Positions 16,819 through 25,925 are shown, counted from the first letter of the stretch. The stretch: DNA of 64,000 bases from Croceivirga radicis (GCF_002072105.2 NZ_MTBC01000010.1:94225-158224); one strand, 5' to 3'. Translations and numbers: made by a program. The notes: generated from the letters alone by a model not told the origin.

Positions 16819-17544
16819 TTATTTTTCTTTAAATAATTGAATTGTAAAGTCTAATAGTTCAATTCCACCATTCTTTCCGTGGCCAGGTATTACAACTTCA
16901 ATTCCATCTATCTTGTTTTTTATTCTCTCAACAGTTGTAGACCATTGGTTTGTATTTGCATCTACAAGATTTCCTTTTCCAGAATTTAGAGCTTTTATTA
17001 GACACCCACCAAACAAAGCTTTTTCACTTGGAACGTAGCCTACAACATTGTCTTTAGTGTGCCCTTGCCCAAAAAATTGGGCGTAGGCAATTTTCTTTCC
17101 TACTACAAATGCTATTTTATCGTCAAAACTTTGCCTAGGTAATTCTTGACCGTCTTTTTTAGCAAGCTCAATCGTGAGTTTTGAAGCGTAGGACTCAATC
17201 TCATTCAAGTGAAATTCTTTGAGTCCTCCTAAACAATCAATATGAAAGTGCGTTACTACTACACCTTTGATTTTTCTTTTTCCAATCCAATCAATTAATT
17301 CAGACGATGCTTTATTATTTGTTGGCGTGTCAAAAACCAAAGCATCATTTCCGTTAAGATATACCATTCCATTACAAGAGACTTTTCCATAGCTGTCAGT
17401 TTCCAAGTAAGAAATATGTCTGTAAATGTGATTAGATAATTTTTGAATTTTCAGCGTTTCGGATTCATAGTTTTTAAGTGGCAGTTTGGTAGACTTACAA
17501 CTAGTTAAAATCAAAATCGGTAATAGGTAGATGATGTTTTTCAC
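16819..17544 (-). CDS. Subclass B1 metallo-beta-lactamase, lipoprotein
   Basis: 241 aa. The signal peptide ends in a lipobox with C16 (LILTSCKS), so it is probably a membrane-anchored periplasmic lipoprotein. The full B1 zinc set is present: H99, H101 and D103 (THFHIDCLGG), H162 (GQGHTKDN), C181 (FGGCLIK) and H222 (IPGHGKNG). K184 of the CxxK motif and GNLVDA, both B1-specific substrate-binding features, are also kept. The family hydrolyses penicillins, cephalosporins and carbapenems using two zinc ions. Activity and spectrum cannot be judged from sequence. Intrinsic B1 enzymes are common in Flavobacteriaceae. Confidence 0.93.
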   Translation of the reverse strand: MKNIIYLLPILILTSCKSTKLPLKNYESETLKIQKLSNHIYRHISYLETDSYGKVSCNGMVYLNGNDALVFDTPTNNKASSELIDWIGKRKIKGVVVTHFHIDCLGGLKEFHLNEIESYASKLTIELAKKDGQELPRQSFDDKIAFVVGKKIAYAQFFGQGHTKDNVVGYVPSEKALFGGCLIKALNSGKGNLVDANTNQWSTTVERIKNKIDGIEVVIPGHGKNGGIELLDFTIQLFKEK

Positions 17545-17652
17545 GATTACTAACGGTGTAAAATTTAGATTTGTAGTTGTAAATATTCAGCGTACTAAAA
17601 TAAATATGTAAGAAGTTAAAAAATAAGAATTTTCAACTCGCTTTACCATCTG

Positions 17653-18240
17653 CTATTCTTTATCTACGCTGTTAACAAAAGTTTTTGTCCATCCAATTCC
17701 GATTTGATATCCAGATTGCGCTTTATCACTTGTAAAAGGGAAAAAACTATAAAGACCTAAACTGTTAGAATTGTTAAGTCTATATTTTGGAGAAAAAGAT
17801 AAACCATAATTAAAAAATATTTCTTTATTGGAAAAGCCTCTTTCAAATCCTACCCTTTCATTCACCAAAGTTCCTTTTGTAAGAGCGAAAGTAGCACCTA
17901 TGGGAAGTTCAAAATGTAATTGTATTTTATTGAAATTTAATGCATATCCAATATTCATTGTAGGTATTAAACGCATATCAATGTCATTCTTTAAATAGGC
18001 ATCGGGTTCAGACTCTCCTTTAAAGTCAAAATAAGCAACTAAAGAGAATGCCAAGGTAAAAGGGTGTTTTTTTTGTGATAATGGCATTATATATTTACTG
18101 TAGGCACCATAATACAGTGCTTCATCACCAGCTCCTAAAAGTCCTATTTCTAACGAATTGTTATTTGTGTTTTGAGCGTGTAACGAGCTGCTTCCAAATA
18201 TTAGGCAAATAATTACAAGCAATCTAGTTACTGAATACAT
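17653..18240 (-). CDS. Secreted / outer-membrane hypothetical protein
   Basis: 195 aa. The signal peptide MYSVTRLLVIICLIFGSSSLHAQ ends in AQ. The mature part has alternating hydrophobic strands (GYALNFNKIQLHFELPIGATF, LSFSPKYRLNNSNSLGLYS, YQIGIGWTKTF) like a small outer-membrane beta-barrel. Its start overlaps the end of the esterase gene by 17 bp, so the two are co-translated. No family was recognised; a porin-like or lipid-linked role is possible. Confidence 0.7.
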   Translation of the reverse strand: MYSVTRLLVIICLIFGSSSLHAQNTNNNSLEIGLLGAGDEALYYGAYSKYIMPLSQKKHPFTLAFSLVAYFDFKGESEPDAYLKNDIDMRLIPTMNIGYALNFNKIQLHFELPIGATFALTKGTLVNERVGFERGFSNKEIFFNYGLSFSPKYRLNNSNSLGLYSFFPFTSDKAQSGYQIGIGWTKTFVNSVDKE

Positions 18241-19021
18241 AATCTAATCCTTTTTTGAATATTTCTATGGCAGAACCACTATGACCACTACCTGTTATTA
18301 ATTCGCTTTTATGTCTAAAATTTGGAAAGCCCCTGCTAGCTAAACGTTTATTCATTTCTTCAAAAGAAGCTAACATAACACCACCTTCTAAAGTGCCCAT
18401 TCCATTGTAGAGGCTTACGTCTAAATCAGTATTTACATTGGCATACGCTTGTTCATATTCAAAAATAACCCCAGCGTCATACCAATATGATGTACCGCTG
18501 GCTATAAATTTATCAAAGGGATTTGACGTTCTTTCTTGTGCCATTACGTATTGTGTAAATAAGCCTCCAAATGAATGCCCAATAAGTGTTTTATTATTTG
18601 ATGGATCTATATCATATCTAGATTGTAACTCTGGTATTAACTCATTTTTAATGAACTGATAAAAATTATTAGCACCTCCTGAACCATGTGCATAAGCAGT
18701 TGGGGTATAATCTCTGTTTCTTTTTTGGTTATTGCCAATAGCAATAAAGACAGAAGAAGCTATTTTTCCGTGTTGAATTTTTTCGGAAATTAATGTAGCA
18801 ATTTCATTAAATCTGGTCTCACCATCTAAACCAATAATTAATTGATTGTTGGTGTTATTAGAATAATTGTATGGTAGGTAAACATAAATAGGATAACTGT
18901 CTTTTAGGATTGTGGATTCTATTACAAACTCTTGAATAGAACCGTTGATATCAGAAATATCATTGCTTTTAGAACAACCATAAAGAATAATGGGCAACAA
19001 TAAATAATAAGATAGTTTCAT
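18224..19021 (-). CDS. Alpha/beta-hydrolase esterase, lipoprotein
   Basis: 265 aa from ATG 19021, chosen because it yields a clean lipoprotein signal (MKLSYYLLLPIILYGCSKS); the frame continues 14 codons upstream. It is a putative-esterase (esterase D / IroE-like) fold with the nucleophile motif GHSFGGLFTQYV and a late GSGHSGSAI segment supplying the histidine. It hydrolyses esters, perhaps of siderophores or sugars, at the cell surface. The downstream beta-barrel-like gene overlaps it. Confidence 0.85.
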   Translation of the reverse strand: MKLSYYLLLPIILYGCSKSNDISDINGSIQEFVIESTILKDSYPIYVYLPYNYSNNTNNQLIIGLDGETRFNEIATLISEKIQHGKIASSVFIAIGNNQKRNRDYTPTAYAHGSGGANNFYQFIKNELIPELQSRYDIDPSNNKTLIGHSFGGLFTQYVMAQERTSNPFDKFIASGTSYWYDAGVIFEYEQAYANVNTDLDVSLYNGMGTLEGGVMLASFEEMNKRLASRGFPNFRHKSELITGSGHSGSAIEIFKKGLDYVFSN

Positions 19022-19089
19022 AACTTTAAGTTTGTACAAAACTCTTAAAGTTTTAAAACCCAATACTTATTTTAAAATAAGTAATGACA

Positions 19090-19701
19090 TTAATTTTTAT
19101 TTTTCAAGTATTCTTTTTTTACCCGGCTGTAGGTTTCTGCCGTGATGCCTAGGTAGTTTGCAATTAATTTTTGCGGTACTTGCTCTAAAAATATTTTGGC
19201 CTTTGGTATTGTGGTCAAAAAAAGTTCATACTTTTTATAGGCGTTCTTATGTTGTAGCAACAAAGACCTTTTTTCTCGTTCTAAATGAACTTGTTCAAAT
19301 AATTTTGTGTAGCTATATGAAAATGGATGACTTTGCAACAAAAGATGCTCAATATCTTCTTTTTCAAAATACAAGATTTCAGTATCCGTTAGCGCTTCTT
19401 GTACCTGATTAGAAGGTGAATTTTCCATATAGCTGGTAAAATTATTAAAACTCATGCCTTCCAATGCAAAATCAATTGTAAACAATTCACCTTCAATAGT
19501 TACATATTGATGAATAAAACCTTTTAAAACAAAACTAGTTTTAGTTTCTATTTGCCCAATATTGAGCAAATTTTCTCCTTTTTTTAATTTTTTCTTTTTT
19601 ATTGCTTTGGCTAAAGGCCTAAAGTCGTTTTCACTAAGCGGATAAACTTGATTGAAGAAATTAAATAAGATAGTTTCTTCAGCAGAAAAAAAATCTCTCA
19701 C
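19090..19701 (-). CDS. Crp/Fnr-family transcriptional regulator
   Basis: 203 aa: an N-terminal cyclic-nucleotide-binding-like beta barrel (about 25-115, including LKKGENLLNIGQIETKTSFVLKGFI) and a C-terminal HTH (KLIANYLGITAETYSRVKKEYL). The usual ligand residues of CRP are not obvious, so it may sense something other than cAMP. It precedes the esterase pair in the same direction, which may be its target. Confidence 0.9.
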   Translation of the reverse strand: MRDFFSAEETILFNFFNQVYPLSENDFRPLAKAIKKKKLKKGENLLNIGQIETKTSFVLKGFIHQYVTIEGELFTIDFALEGMSFNNFTSYMENSPSNQVQEALTDTEILYFEKEDIEHLLLQSHPFSYSYTKLFEQVHLEREKRSLLLQHKNAYKKYELFLTTIPKAKIFLEQVPQKLIANYLGITAETYSRVKKEYLKNKN

Positions 19702-19844
19702 AACAGGGTAATATTTGATGGCGGTTTTAAATATGAATGCACTGCGAGCAACTAATTTAATATTAAATAACAGGCTATAACTTAGTACGGGGATTTTTCG
19801 AAAGATAAATCAGAAGAAATGTATTATACCCGTGTACCTCAAAA

Positions 19845-20612
19845 TTATTTCCAAGTATTGGTAGTATAATTCTCTAATCCTAATCTTATATCACCATTGT
19901 CATAAAATTGATACGTAATTCGTGTTCCGTAGTAACCTCCTGAAGTATTTTTATTTCTCTCCCTAAACCTTTTTATTTCCTTTGCCTTTGTATATGGCCT
20001 TAAGTCTATTGTTTTTGTAAACTTTAAAGAATCAATAGCGGTCCATTTTTTACATCCGCTATTTATTTGGAATAATTTTGATGTTTTTAATTCTTTTTGG
20101 TACTGCTCTATGGTCTCAATTATATTTAGCCCTTTACCGGCAACAGAAGCTAAAGTAGCAATCTTGCCTTTGCCTTTTTTAATGAAAAAATCAGCTTTTT
20201 CTTCACTAGCCTCTATAATATCTCCCTTTTCATGAGGGCTGTAATTTTTCAAGAAAATTAACTTTACAATTTTACTATCTCTGGAAAAGCTACAGTCAGA
20301 TAAATCCATAAACTGATACTCAAAAGTTATAAAATTAGGAAGTTTGGATTGGGGAATCTGTAAAGATGACCGCAAAGAAGTAGTATTATCATATGCTCCA
20401 GGAATCGAAGACGTAACGTATACACTATCCTTAATTTTTTGTTCAGGAACTTCTGGAGTGTTATGTTGAATTATTTTAGTAACTAAAACCCCATAACCAT
20501 TTTCCGAAACAGATATCATGTGAGAATCGAATTTACTGGGTTTGGAACAGGAAATAATCAAAATACCGATTATAAAGACCATAACTTTAGCAATTCTTCG
20601 ATTCTTTTTCAT
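19845..20612 (-). CDS. Hypothetical lipoprotein
   Basis: 255 aa. It has a lipoprotein signal with lipobox IISCSKPS (Cys about residue 22), so it is membrane-anchored. The body is mostly beta (FITFEYQFMDLSDCSFSRDSK, YGTRITYQFYDNGDIRLGLE) and Lys-rich. No domain was recognised. It sits 23 bp after the gene at 20636-21277 in the same direction, suggesting an operon. Confidence 0.7.
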   Translation of the reverse strand: MKKNRRIAKVMVFIIGILIISCSKPSKFDSHMISVSENGYGVLVTKIIQHNTPEVPEQKIKDSVYVTSSIPGAYDNTTSLRSSLQIPQSKLPNFITFEYQFMDLSDCSFSRDSKIVKLIFLKNYSPHEKGDIIEASEEKADFFIKKGKGKIATLASVAGKGLNIIETIEQYQKELKTSKLFQINSGCKKWTAIDSLKFTKTIDLRPYTKAKEIKRFRERNKNTSGGYYGTRITYQFYDNGDIRLGLENYTTNTWK

Positions 20613-20635
20613 TTTTAATGTAGTGTTAAGCGTTA

Positions 20636-21277
20636 TTAGAATAAATAGATTGTTTTTCCATTTGGGGATACAATTTTAATTTCCTTCTCCTTTCGTTTTT
20701 GTAAGGTAACTTTAACTCCTTTATGATAAAATGTTTCAATTTCTTCTGTATATCTTTTTTGATTTTGCTTTTCGCAATTTTCATATCCCGTTTTCAAAAT
20801 TATTTTACCCGTTAAAAGATTAAAGTCTAAATAATCCCAGTAATCACACGTTTTAAAATTTGAATGGGTATAACCTATCAATTCAAATTGATTATTTTGA
20901 AATTTATATTTGTCGGTATAAACCCATTTCCAGTTAGTACCACCATAAAAATGAATACTTAAAACATTATTTTTTATTTCAATTTCTTCAAGCGTATCAC
21001 TTATTACTTCCCCTCCAGTGCTTTTACGGGTCACATTATTTGTTTTAATCCACTTAATCCACTTGCCATTTTTGTTTCTAAAAATCCATAGTTCCCTTAA
21101 GTTTCCATATTTAGTAGAATCCTTTATTTCATAAACAGCTACTTTCTCACCAATTCCATCACCATCTAAATCACCAATTTTTTCAATAATAATGTTAAAT
21201 TCATTTTGAATAGAATTCTGTTGTCCAAAGGAGCTAAGCATTGAAAGAAACAGTAGCAGGTAGATTAAATAGTTCAT
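20636..21277 (-). CDS. Secreted hypothetical protein with FG-GAP-like start
   Basis: 213 aa from ATG 21277 (MNYLIYLLLFLSMLSSFGQQ gives a clean signal peptide; the frame opens 18 codons earlier). Shortly after the signal is IEKIGDLDGDGIGEKVAVYE, an FG-GAP/VCBS-like Asp-rich calcium loop often seen in secreted Bacteroidetes proteins. The rest is beta-rich and ends in a basic tail. No family call is possible; it may bind calcium. It is followed by a lipoprotein gene. Confidence 0.7.
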   Translation of the reverse strand: MNYLIYLLLFLSMLSSFGQQNSIQNEFNIIIEKIGDLDGDGIGEKVAVYEIKDSTKYGNLRELWIFRNKNGKWIKWIKTNNVTRKSTGGEVISDTLEEIEIKNNVLSIHFYGGTNWKWVYTDKYKFQNNQFELIGYTHSNFKTCDYWDYLDFNLLTGKIILKTGYENCEKQNQKRYTEEIETFYHKGVKVTLQKRKEKEIKIVSPNGKTIYLF

Positions 21278-21285
21278 TTTTTTAT

Positions 21286-21401
21286 CGTTAGTTGCGCACT
21301 TTATGAATAGTTTGATATCTAGCCCTTGCAAATACAGTTGCTGATGGTTTTATACTTTCAAATTAACAAATTGCAGCTATAAATTATAGCTTATTGCGTG
21401 T
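21286..21401. repeat. attC-like element F between CPBP gene and its neighbour
   Basis: About 115 bp with GTTGCGCAC at the left and GCTATAAATTATAGC plus TTGCGTG at the right. The inner part has a weak inverted AATTGC. It lies directly 3' of the minus-strand CPBP gene, in the same position as the elements at 3.8-7.6 kb. It is only partly similar to them, so it is a weak member. Confidence 0.3.
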
Positions 21402-22242
21402 TTAGTTTTTTTCGGTTGTAATAGTAGATAATTCCAACAATTAAAATTAGCTGGACTATAATTGACAAATATGAACCTTCAAATCCAAAGGCTCCCCCGT
21501 TAAATAAATTTGCTTCTCTTATTTGATGTTCTACAATCGAATAAGAATTTTGTCCGCTTACATTAAATCCTAAAAGTGATTGAAAAAGATTCCAACTGAA
21601 GTGTAGGGCAATTGGAAACCATAAGTTCTTTGTGAAGATATATGTTGCACCTAAAAGCATCCCGGCCAAGAACAATCCCATTAATGAAAATGAACTAATA
21701 TTAGGATTGAAACCATGCATAAGTAAAAACAGACAAGAGGAAAGAATTAGGGCAATATATTTATCAAATGAAATCATCAGATTTCTTAAGATATAGCCCC
21801 TGAAAAGAACTTCTTCAACAAGGGCTACTATTAAAAAATGCAAGATAATTAAAGTTAAATCCGTAAAATTAAATAACACTCTTTCGAATTGAATTTCGCC
21901 CCAAAAATAAAGCAATAGATATCCCGCTCCCATAATAAGCGCACCTAAGATAATTCCTATCAAGATATCCTTTATTCTGTTTTTTATATGGAATCCGAGT
22001 TGTATAAATTTCTGTTTTTCAACATATTCCATAAAAATCCATATTACAAGGAATGTACCAAGTAAATTGAACCAGCTTATAATTAATTTTTGAAAAGCAG
22101 TCTTTTCTGGATAATCTTGAGATAAATCTATACCAGCAATTAGGATTCCAATAAATTGAAATAGGCCTACGATGAAAAAGTAGGGGAGAACAATTAAAAG
22201 AACTCGATACCAGCCAATATTTTTAGACGTTTTATCTTTCAT
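21391..22242 (-). CDS. CPBP-family intramembrane metalloprotease
   Basis: 283 aa with about seven hydrophobic segments. The CPBP motif is ALVEEVLFRGYIL (E143-E144, R148), followed by FLLMHGFNPN and ALHFSWNLFQ, which supply the His residues of the Abi/CAAX-protease (Rce1-like) active site. Such enzymes cut membrane-anchored substrates or protect against self-made peptides; the partner is not evident. It is flanked by attC-like elements (21286-21401 and 22252-22386). Confidence 0.9.
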   Translation of the reverse strand: MKDKTSKNIGWYRVLLIVLPYFFIVGLFQFIGILIAGIDLSQDYPEKTAFQKLIISWFNLLGTFLVIWIFMEYVEKQKFIQLGFHIKNRIKDILIGIILGALIMGAGYLLLYFWGEIQFERVLFNFTDLTLIILHFLIVALVEEVLFRGYILRNLMISFDKYIALILSSCLFLLMHGFNPNISSFSLMGLFLAGMLLGATYIFTKNLWFPIALHFSWNLFQSLLGFNVSGQNSYSIVEHQIREANLFNGGAFGFEGSYLSIIVQLILIVGIIYYYNRKKLNTQ

Positions 22243-22251
22243 ATGGAAATA

Positions 22252-22386
22252 AACACTACGCTTTAGTTATGATTTTGTTGTGGATTTTAACAAAGTGAAC
22301 ATTACACCCGAAATTTTACCGTTGCCTTAAGTCAAAGGTTTGCGGGTTAGTAAATACACCCAAGATGAATTATAGCCAATGTTCTA
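22252..22386. repeat. attC-like element D (downstream of the 137 aa gene)
   Basis: 135 bp with arms TAGTTATGATTTTGTTGTGG and CCAAGATGAATTATAGCC that match element A's arms (shared GATTTYGTTGTGG and GAATTATAG). Outer cores read AACACTACG and TGTTCTAC, close to but not matching the core of A and C. It sits directly 3' of the minus-strand gene at 22388 and 5' of the CPBP gene. Confidence 0.55.
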
Positions 22387-22387
22387 C

Positions 22388-22801
22388 TTAGTTTTTCTTA
22401 AAGTATAGAGTCTTTTGATTTCCGTTTTTGTCAACAATATATTTTTCGATGTATTCTTGGTCAAAAAGAATCTCATAGTTTTCAGGTTTATTCATTAAAA
22501 CTCTAACTTTAAAAACTTTTCCAATATTATTCTCTCCCTCAAGAATTTCTGTTGTTTCGCCTAAATGCTTTTGTTCCTCGTACATAAACCAAAACTTGTA
22601 CTTAAAAATAGGAGGAACTCTGAATCCACTTACAATTCGTTTCTTTTCATATATTTTACCGTAAGTTTCAACGGAATTTTGTTTTAATTCAATTTTCTGA
22701 TTAATAAAATAAAGAAGAAATATTGATAAAATAAAAACTCCTAACTTCCAGCTATTTTTTTGGTAATAATTCCAAGTTTTAGAAATCATATTTTGTTTCA
22801 A
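22388..22801 (-). CDS. Membrane-anchored hypothetical protein, 137 aa
   Basis: One hydrophobic segment (about residues 16-31, LGVFILSIFLLYFINQ) follows a short polar start. The rest is a soluble domain with paired strands (KIYEKKRIVSGFRVPPIFKYKFWFMYE; KVFKVRVLMNKPENYEILFDQ). No family recognised. The single-gene unit is followed by element D, so it is another cassette-like candidate. Confidence 0.65.
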   Translation of the reverse strand: MKQNMISKTWNYYQKNSWKLGVFILSIFLLYFINQKIELKQNSVETYGKIYEKKRIVSGFRVPPIFKYKFWFMYEEQKHLGETTEILEGENNIGKVFKVRVLMNKPENYEILFDQEYIEKYIVDKNGNQKTLYFKKN

Positions 22802-22935
22802 TAATTCTCTTTTTCAAATTAATGGCAACAATTAGCTATCCATCTTATAACGCATAGCTGTTTGGCATAAAACTACGCAATTTTAAGCTAAACAACACAG
22901 CTCGAAAACCATACAATTACCCACTACTATTATCT

Positions 22936-22964
22936 AAAAAACCCGATACACGTACCGGGTTTTT
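22936..22964 (-). terminator. Rho-independent terminator of the PAS-kinase operon
   Basis: In gene orientation GAAAAACCCGG...CGGGTTTTTT: a GC-core stem (CCCG/CGGG) with flanking A/T runs and a loop of about 10 nt, followed by a T run. It lies 42 bp after the response regulator stop at 23006. Confidence 0.7.
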
Positions 22965-23005
22965 CATTGCAATATTTAAGTAGGTTTAGATATTTTGGTG
23001 TACTA

Positions 23006-23410
23006 TCATAGACTTTCTATAATTGCTTCTAATTGGTCTATCCCCAACGGTTTTACAATATAATTGCTTACCATCTCGTAGGTTTTGGCTTTTTCTATAT
23101 CGGCAGGGTTTATAGAAGAACTCACTATGTATATGGTTACTTTATCCGTATTAATATTGGGTATGGTTACAAACCCATCTAAAAAGCCCCAACCATCTTT
23201 TATGGGCATATTTAAATCTAAAAAAATTACAGCAGGCAATTCTTCACCTTCCTTTAAACGTTTAGCTAATCCATTTAAGGCTTCTTCCCCATTTTCAAAC
23301 ACCAATACCTCTTGTGAAAAATTGGCCCTATCCATCAGTATTTTTAACCCAAATTGGTGTATAGGGTCATCATCTATGATGCAGCTGGTTTTAAATTTTG
23401 ATATACTCAT
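23006..23410 (-). CDS. Single-domain response regulator
   Basis: 134 aa, a lone receiver: acidic triplet CIIDDDPIHQ, phospho-Asp in AVIFLDLNMPIKDGWGFL, switch serine in YIVSSSINP, and lysine in YIVKPLGIDQL. Its start overlaps the histidine kinase stop by four bases (ATGA), indicating translational coupling, and a terminator follows. No output domain is present. It probably relays signals from the upstream PAS kinase. Confidence 0.93.
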   Translation of the reverse strand: MSISKFKTSCIIDDDPIHQFGLKILMDRANFSQEVLVFENGEEALNGLAKRLKEGEELPAVIFLDLNMPIKDGWGFLDGFVTIPNINTDKVTIYIVSSSINPADIEKAKTYEMVSNYIVKPLGIDQLEAIIESL

Positions 23411-25215
23411 ACCTGGTGTTTTTTAAACTTAACAGAAAAGGTAGACCCTTGGTTTACACTGCTGGTAGCAACAATTTTACCGCCAATTGCCTCTACTTGG
23501 TTTTTGGTTATGAACAAGCCAATACCCTTGGCATCTTTATGCTTATGAAAGGTTTTGTACATGCCAAATAAATTTCTGCCGTTAGCCTCCATGTCTATAC
23601 CCAAACCATTATCTTCTACTTCTAACAATACGGCATCATTTAGTTCTTGTACACGTATGGCAATTTTGGCGGGTATTGCGGTATTCCTATACTTTATGGC
23701 GTTAGAGATTAAATTAAGAACTATACTTTCTACATAAATAAGTTTGCCAGAAATGTTGGGCGTACCTTGATAATCCAACGTAACGGCAACTTTATTTTCT
23801 GCTATTAACGCACTAATTCCTTTTAGGGTGTTAGAAATGGTCTTTTTTAAATCTACCTTTTCCAAATGTTGTTCGCCACCAATTTTTATTTGCACCACAT
23901 CGTTTAAATGGTCTATGGTTTCATTTAAACTAGAAGACGCCTTTTCTAAATGCAGCATGGCCTCTTCCCGTTGTGATGCAGATAGCTTGTTATTGTTGAC
24001 CAAGCCACAAACCAAAGCCAAATTACTGGCGTGCGACCTTAAATTATGGGAAACAATGTAGGCAAAGTTGAGCAAGCTTTCGTTCTGGTTGGTAGTAATA
24101 TCTAAAAGCTTTTTTAACTTGTTTTCGTTCTTGATGCGTTCGTTTAGCCCAATTACCTGAGAAATAAATTGCTGTATAGTACCCTCTTGGTCTCTAACGG
24201 CCGTAACAGTTAATAAGGCATATACTATTTGTCCTTTTTTATCAAAATACCTTTTTTCTAGCTGATAGGTGTCCCTTTTACCGTTTATCACCTCATTTAA
24301 AAGCGCTAAATCTTTTTCTAGATCCTCTTGGTGGGTAATTTCTTGAAAGGTTAATTTTTTTAATTCTTCTTTGTTGTACCCCCATAAAGCACACAAGCTC
24401 TCGTTTGCTTCTAAAAACTGTCCAGAAGGAGAAACCAATGCCATACCCACTTTAGAGTTTTTAATGGAATCTGCAAAAGCGTTTTTGCTTCGCTCCAGTT
24501 CCAACTCGGTCTGTTTACGTGCGTCTATGTCTTGAAAAGTACCTACCAAACGTATACAGCTACCGTTTACCATCTCTGGTTCTCCTATGGCACGCACCCA
24601 TTTTTCTTTCCCATTTTCCGTAACAATAATCAACTCGGTATCCCAAGAAGTGCCGGAAGCTATGGCCCTACTCACAAGATTTGTAATATGTTCCCTGCTC
24701 CAGCCGGCTTTGTAAAAGAAAATAGCCTTTTCTAAGTCTGGTTTAAAATCTAACGGTACTTCATGAATTGTTTTGACCATGTCTGACCAAAAAATAGTGT
24801 TGGATTTTAAATCCATTCGCCAGGACCCAATCTTGGCAACCTCTTGGGTCTTGTACAAAAGGTCTTCTTCTAGTTTTTTATCGGTTACATCTTCTAAAGT
24901 GATGAACAGGTAATTATTGACCTCATGCCCACCTAAAGTGCTTATTTTCCATTGATACCAAACCGAATTACCACAACTGGTTACAATACGTTTGGTATCT
25001 GACCTAGAACTTATTCCTTCTAAACAGTAGCTTACATCTATTTGAAATTCTTCTGGTAACTCTGGTAAACACTCAAAGAATTTTTTACCCTTAAACGTCT
25101 TTTTTAGTTTAAATTGTTGCTGCCACTGTTTGCTAATTTCTATGTAGGTATACTCCTTATCTATAATGGCAAAGGGTGTATCCAACTGGTGGAAGGGGGA
25201 AAAGTCCACAGTCAT
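23407..25215 (-). CDS. PAS-domain sensor histidine kinase
   Basis: 602 aa without membrane segments: PAS-like domain (about 5-110), a second PAS/PAC (about 120-235, RMDLKSNTIFWSDMVKTIH), a third (about 245-370, PSGQFLEANESLCALWGYNKEEL), then a HisKA-like region with VSHNLRSHASNLALV, and HATPase boxes LISNAIKYRN, DNGLGIDME and GIGLFITKNQ. It should autophosphorylate and pass phosphate to the overlapping receiver gene. The ligand of the PAS sensors is unknown. Confidence 0.94.
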   Translation of the reverse strand: MTVDFSPFHQLDTPFAIIDKEYTYIEISKQWQQQFKLKKTFKGKKFFECLPELPEEFQIDVSYCLEGISSRSDTKRIVTSCGNSVWYQWKISTLGGHEVNNYLFITLEDVTDKKLEEDLLYKTQEVAKIGSWRMDLKSNTIFWSDMVKTIHEVPLDFKPDLEKAIFFYKAGWSREHITNLVSRAIASGTSWDTELIIVTENGKEKWVRAIGEPEMVNGSCIRLVGTFQDIDARKQTELELERSKNAFADSIKNSKVGMALVSPSGQFLEANESLCALWGYNKEELKKLTFQEITHQEDLEKDLALLNEVINGKRDTYQLEKRYFDKKGQIVYALLTVTAVRDQEGTIQQFISQVIGLNERIKNENKLKKLLDITTNQNESLLNFAYIVSHNLRSHASNLALVCGLVNNNKLSASQREEAMLHLEKASSSLNETIDHLNDVVQIKIGGEQHLEKVDLKKTISNTLKGISALIAENKVAVTLDYQGTPNISGKLIYVESIVLNLISNAIKYRNTAIPAKIAIRVQELNDAVLLEVEDNGLGIDMEANGRNLFGMYKTFHKHKDAKGIGLFITKNQVEAIGGKIVATSSVNQGSTFSVKFKKHQV

Positions 25216-25677
25216 AATTTAATTTGTTGGTGTTGTTTCCTACAAGAAACTAAAAAAATCCATAAATAGTATGTTTTTTTAGACGAAATGTAGCATAAAA
25301 GTGTAAGATTTATACTATTAAACCATGTTGAAACCATAAACTCCCATGTTCTTAGTGTATTAGCCCTTTTTACGAACTTGGAGGGGTTGCATCATTTTCT
25401 TTGATTCTTCTGTAAATAACTAAAATTGACAACTTTTTAAGTCAACCAATTTCAGGACGAAGCAGATTGGCACAAGAAAACTAAAAAGACCTTTTCTTTT
25501 ATCTAGGACCCAAAACTGAAAGTAATACTGCCATTTTGTAATTACCGCCACTAGATTTTAGTATTAATACAAGATTTAAATACTAAAGTTTTTAGGCTAA
25601 CTATTGAATGAAATGAATTAAGCAATACGCTTAGCCTATTGTAATTTTAGAATTATAATAATTAAAAAATAAAAGCT
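25216..25677. other. 462 bp non-coding gap between divergent genes
   Basis: Contains the start regions of the PAS kinase (minus) and csbD (plus). I see no ORF, tRNA or convincing hairpin. Promoter elements cannot be fixed beyond AT-rich stretches near 25640-25670. Confidence 0.5.
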
Positions 25678-25878
25678 ATGTCAGCACCATGGAAAGATAA
25701 AGCAAAAGGAAATTGGAATATTGCTAAAGGAAAAATTAAACAAGAATGGGGAGAACTTACAGATGACGATCTAGATTACCAAGAAGGTAAAGAAGACGAA
25801 CTTGTAGGCCGTATTCAAAAGAAAACAGGTGAAAGCAAAGAAAAAGTAAACGACTTTTTAAACAGTTTAAAATATTAA
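25678..25878 (+). CDS. CsbD-family stress protein
   Basis: 66 aa. The whole sequence is the CsbD domain: WKDKAKGNWNIAKGKIKQEW, DDDLDYQEGKEDELVGRIQ and KVNDFLNSLKY. These small, highly charged cytoplasmic proteins accumulate under general stress (sigma-B regulon in Bacillus); the molecular role is unknown. A strong hairpin follows, shared with the convergent deaminase. Confidence 0.93.
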   Translation: MSAPWKDKAKGNWNIAKGKIKQEWGELTDDDLDYQEGKEDELVGRIQKKTGESKEKVNDFLNSLKY

Positions 25879-25899
25879 ACTGCGTTGAATCTTACTTTG

Positions 25900-25925
25900 A
25901 ATCCCGCATTACGCGGGATTTTTTA
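25900..25925. terminator. Bidirectional terminator between csbD and the deaminase
   Basis: AATCCCGC-ATTAC-GCGGGATT (perfect 8 bp stem, 5 nt loop) followed by TTTTATT. It lies between two convergent genes, so it should serve both. Confidence 0.8.

Noticed and set aside
16819..17544. Integron cassette origin of the B1 beta-lactamase
   Set aside because: No element matching the attC-like family is found just downstream, and no GTTGTGY core lies upstream.
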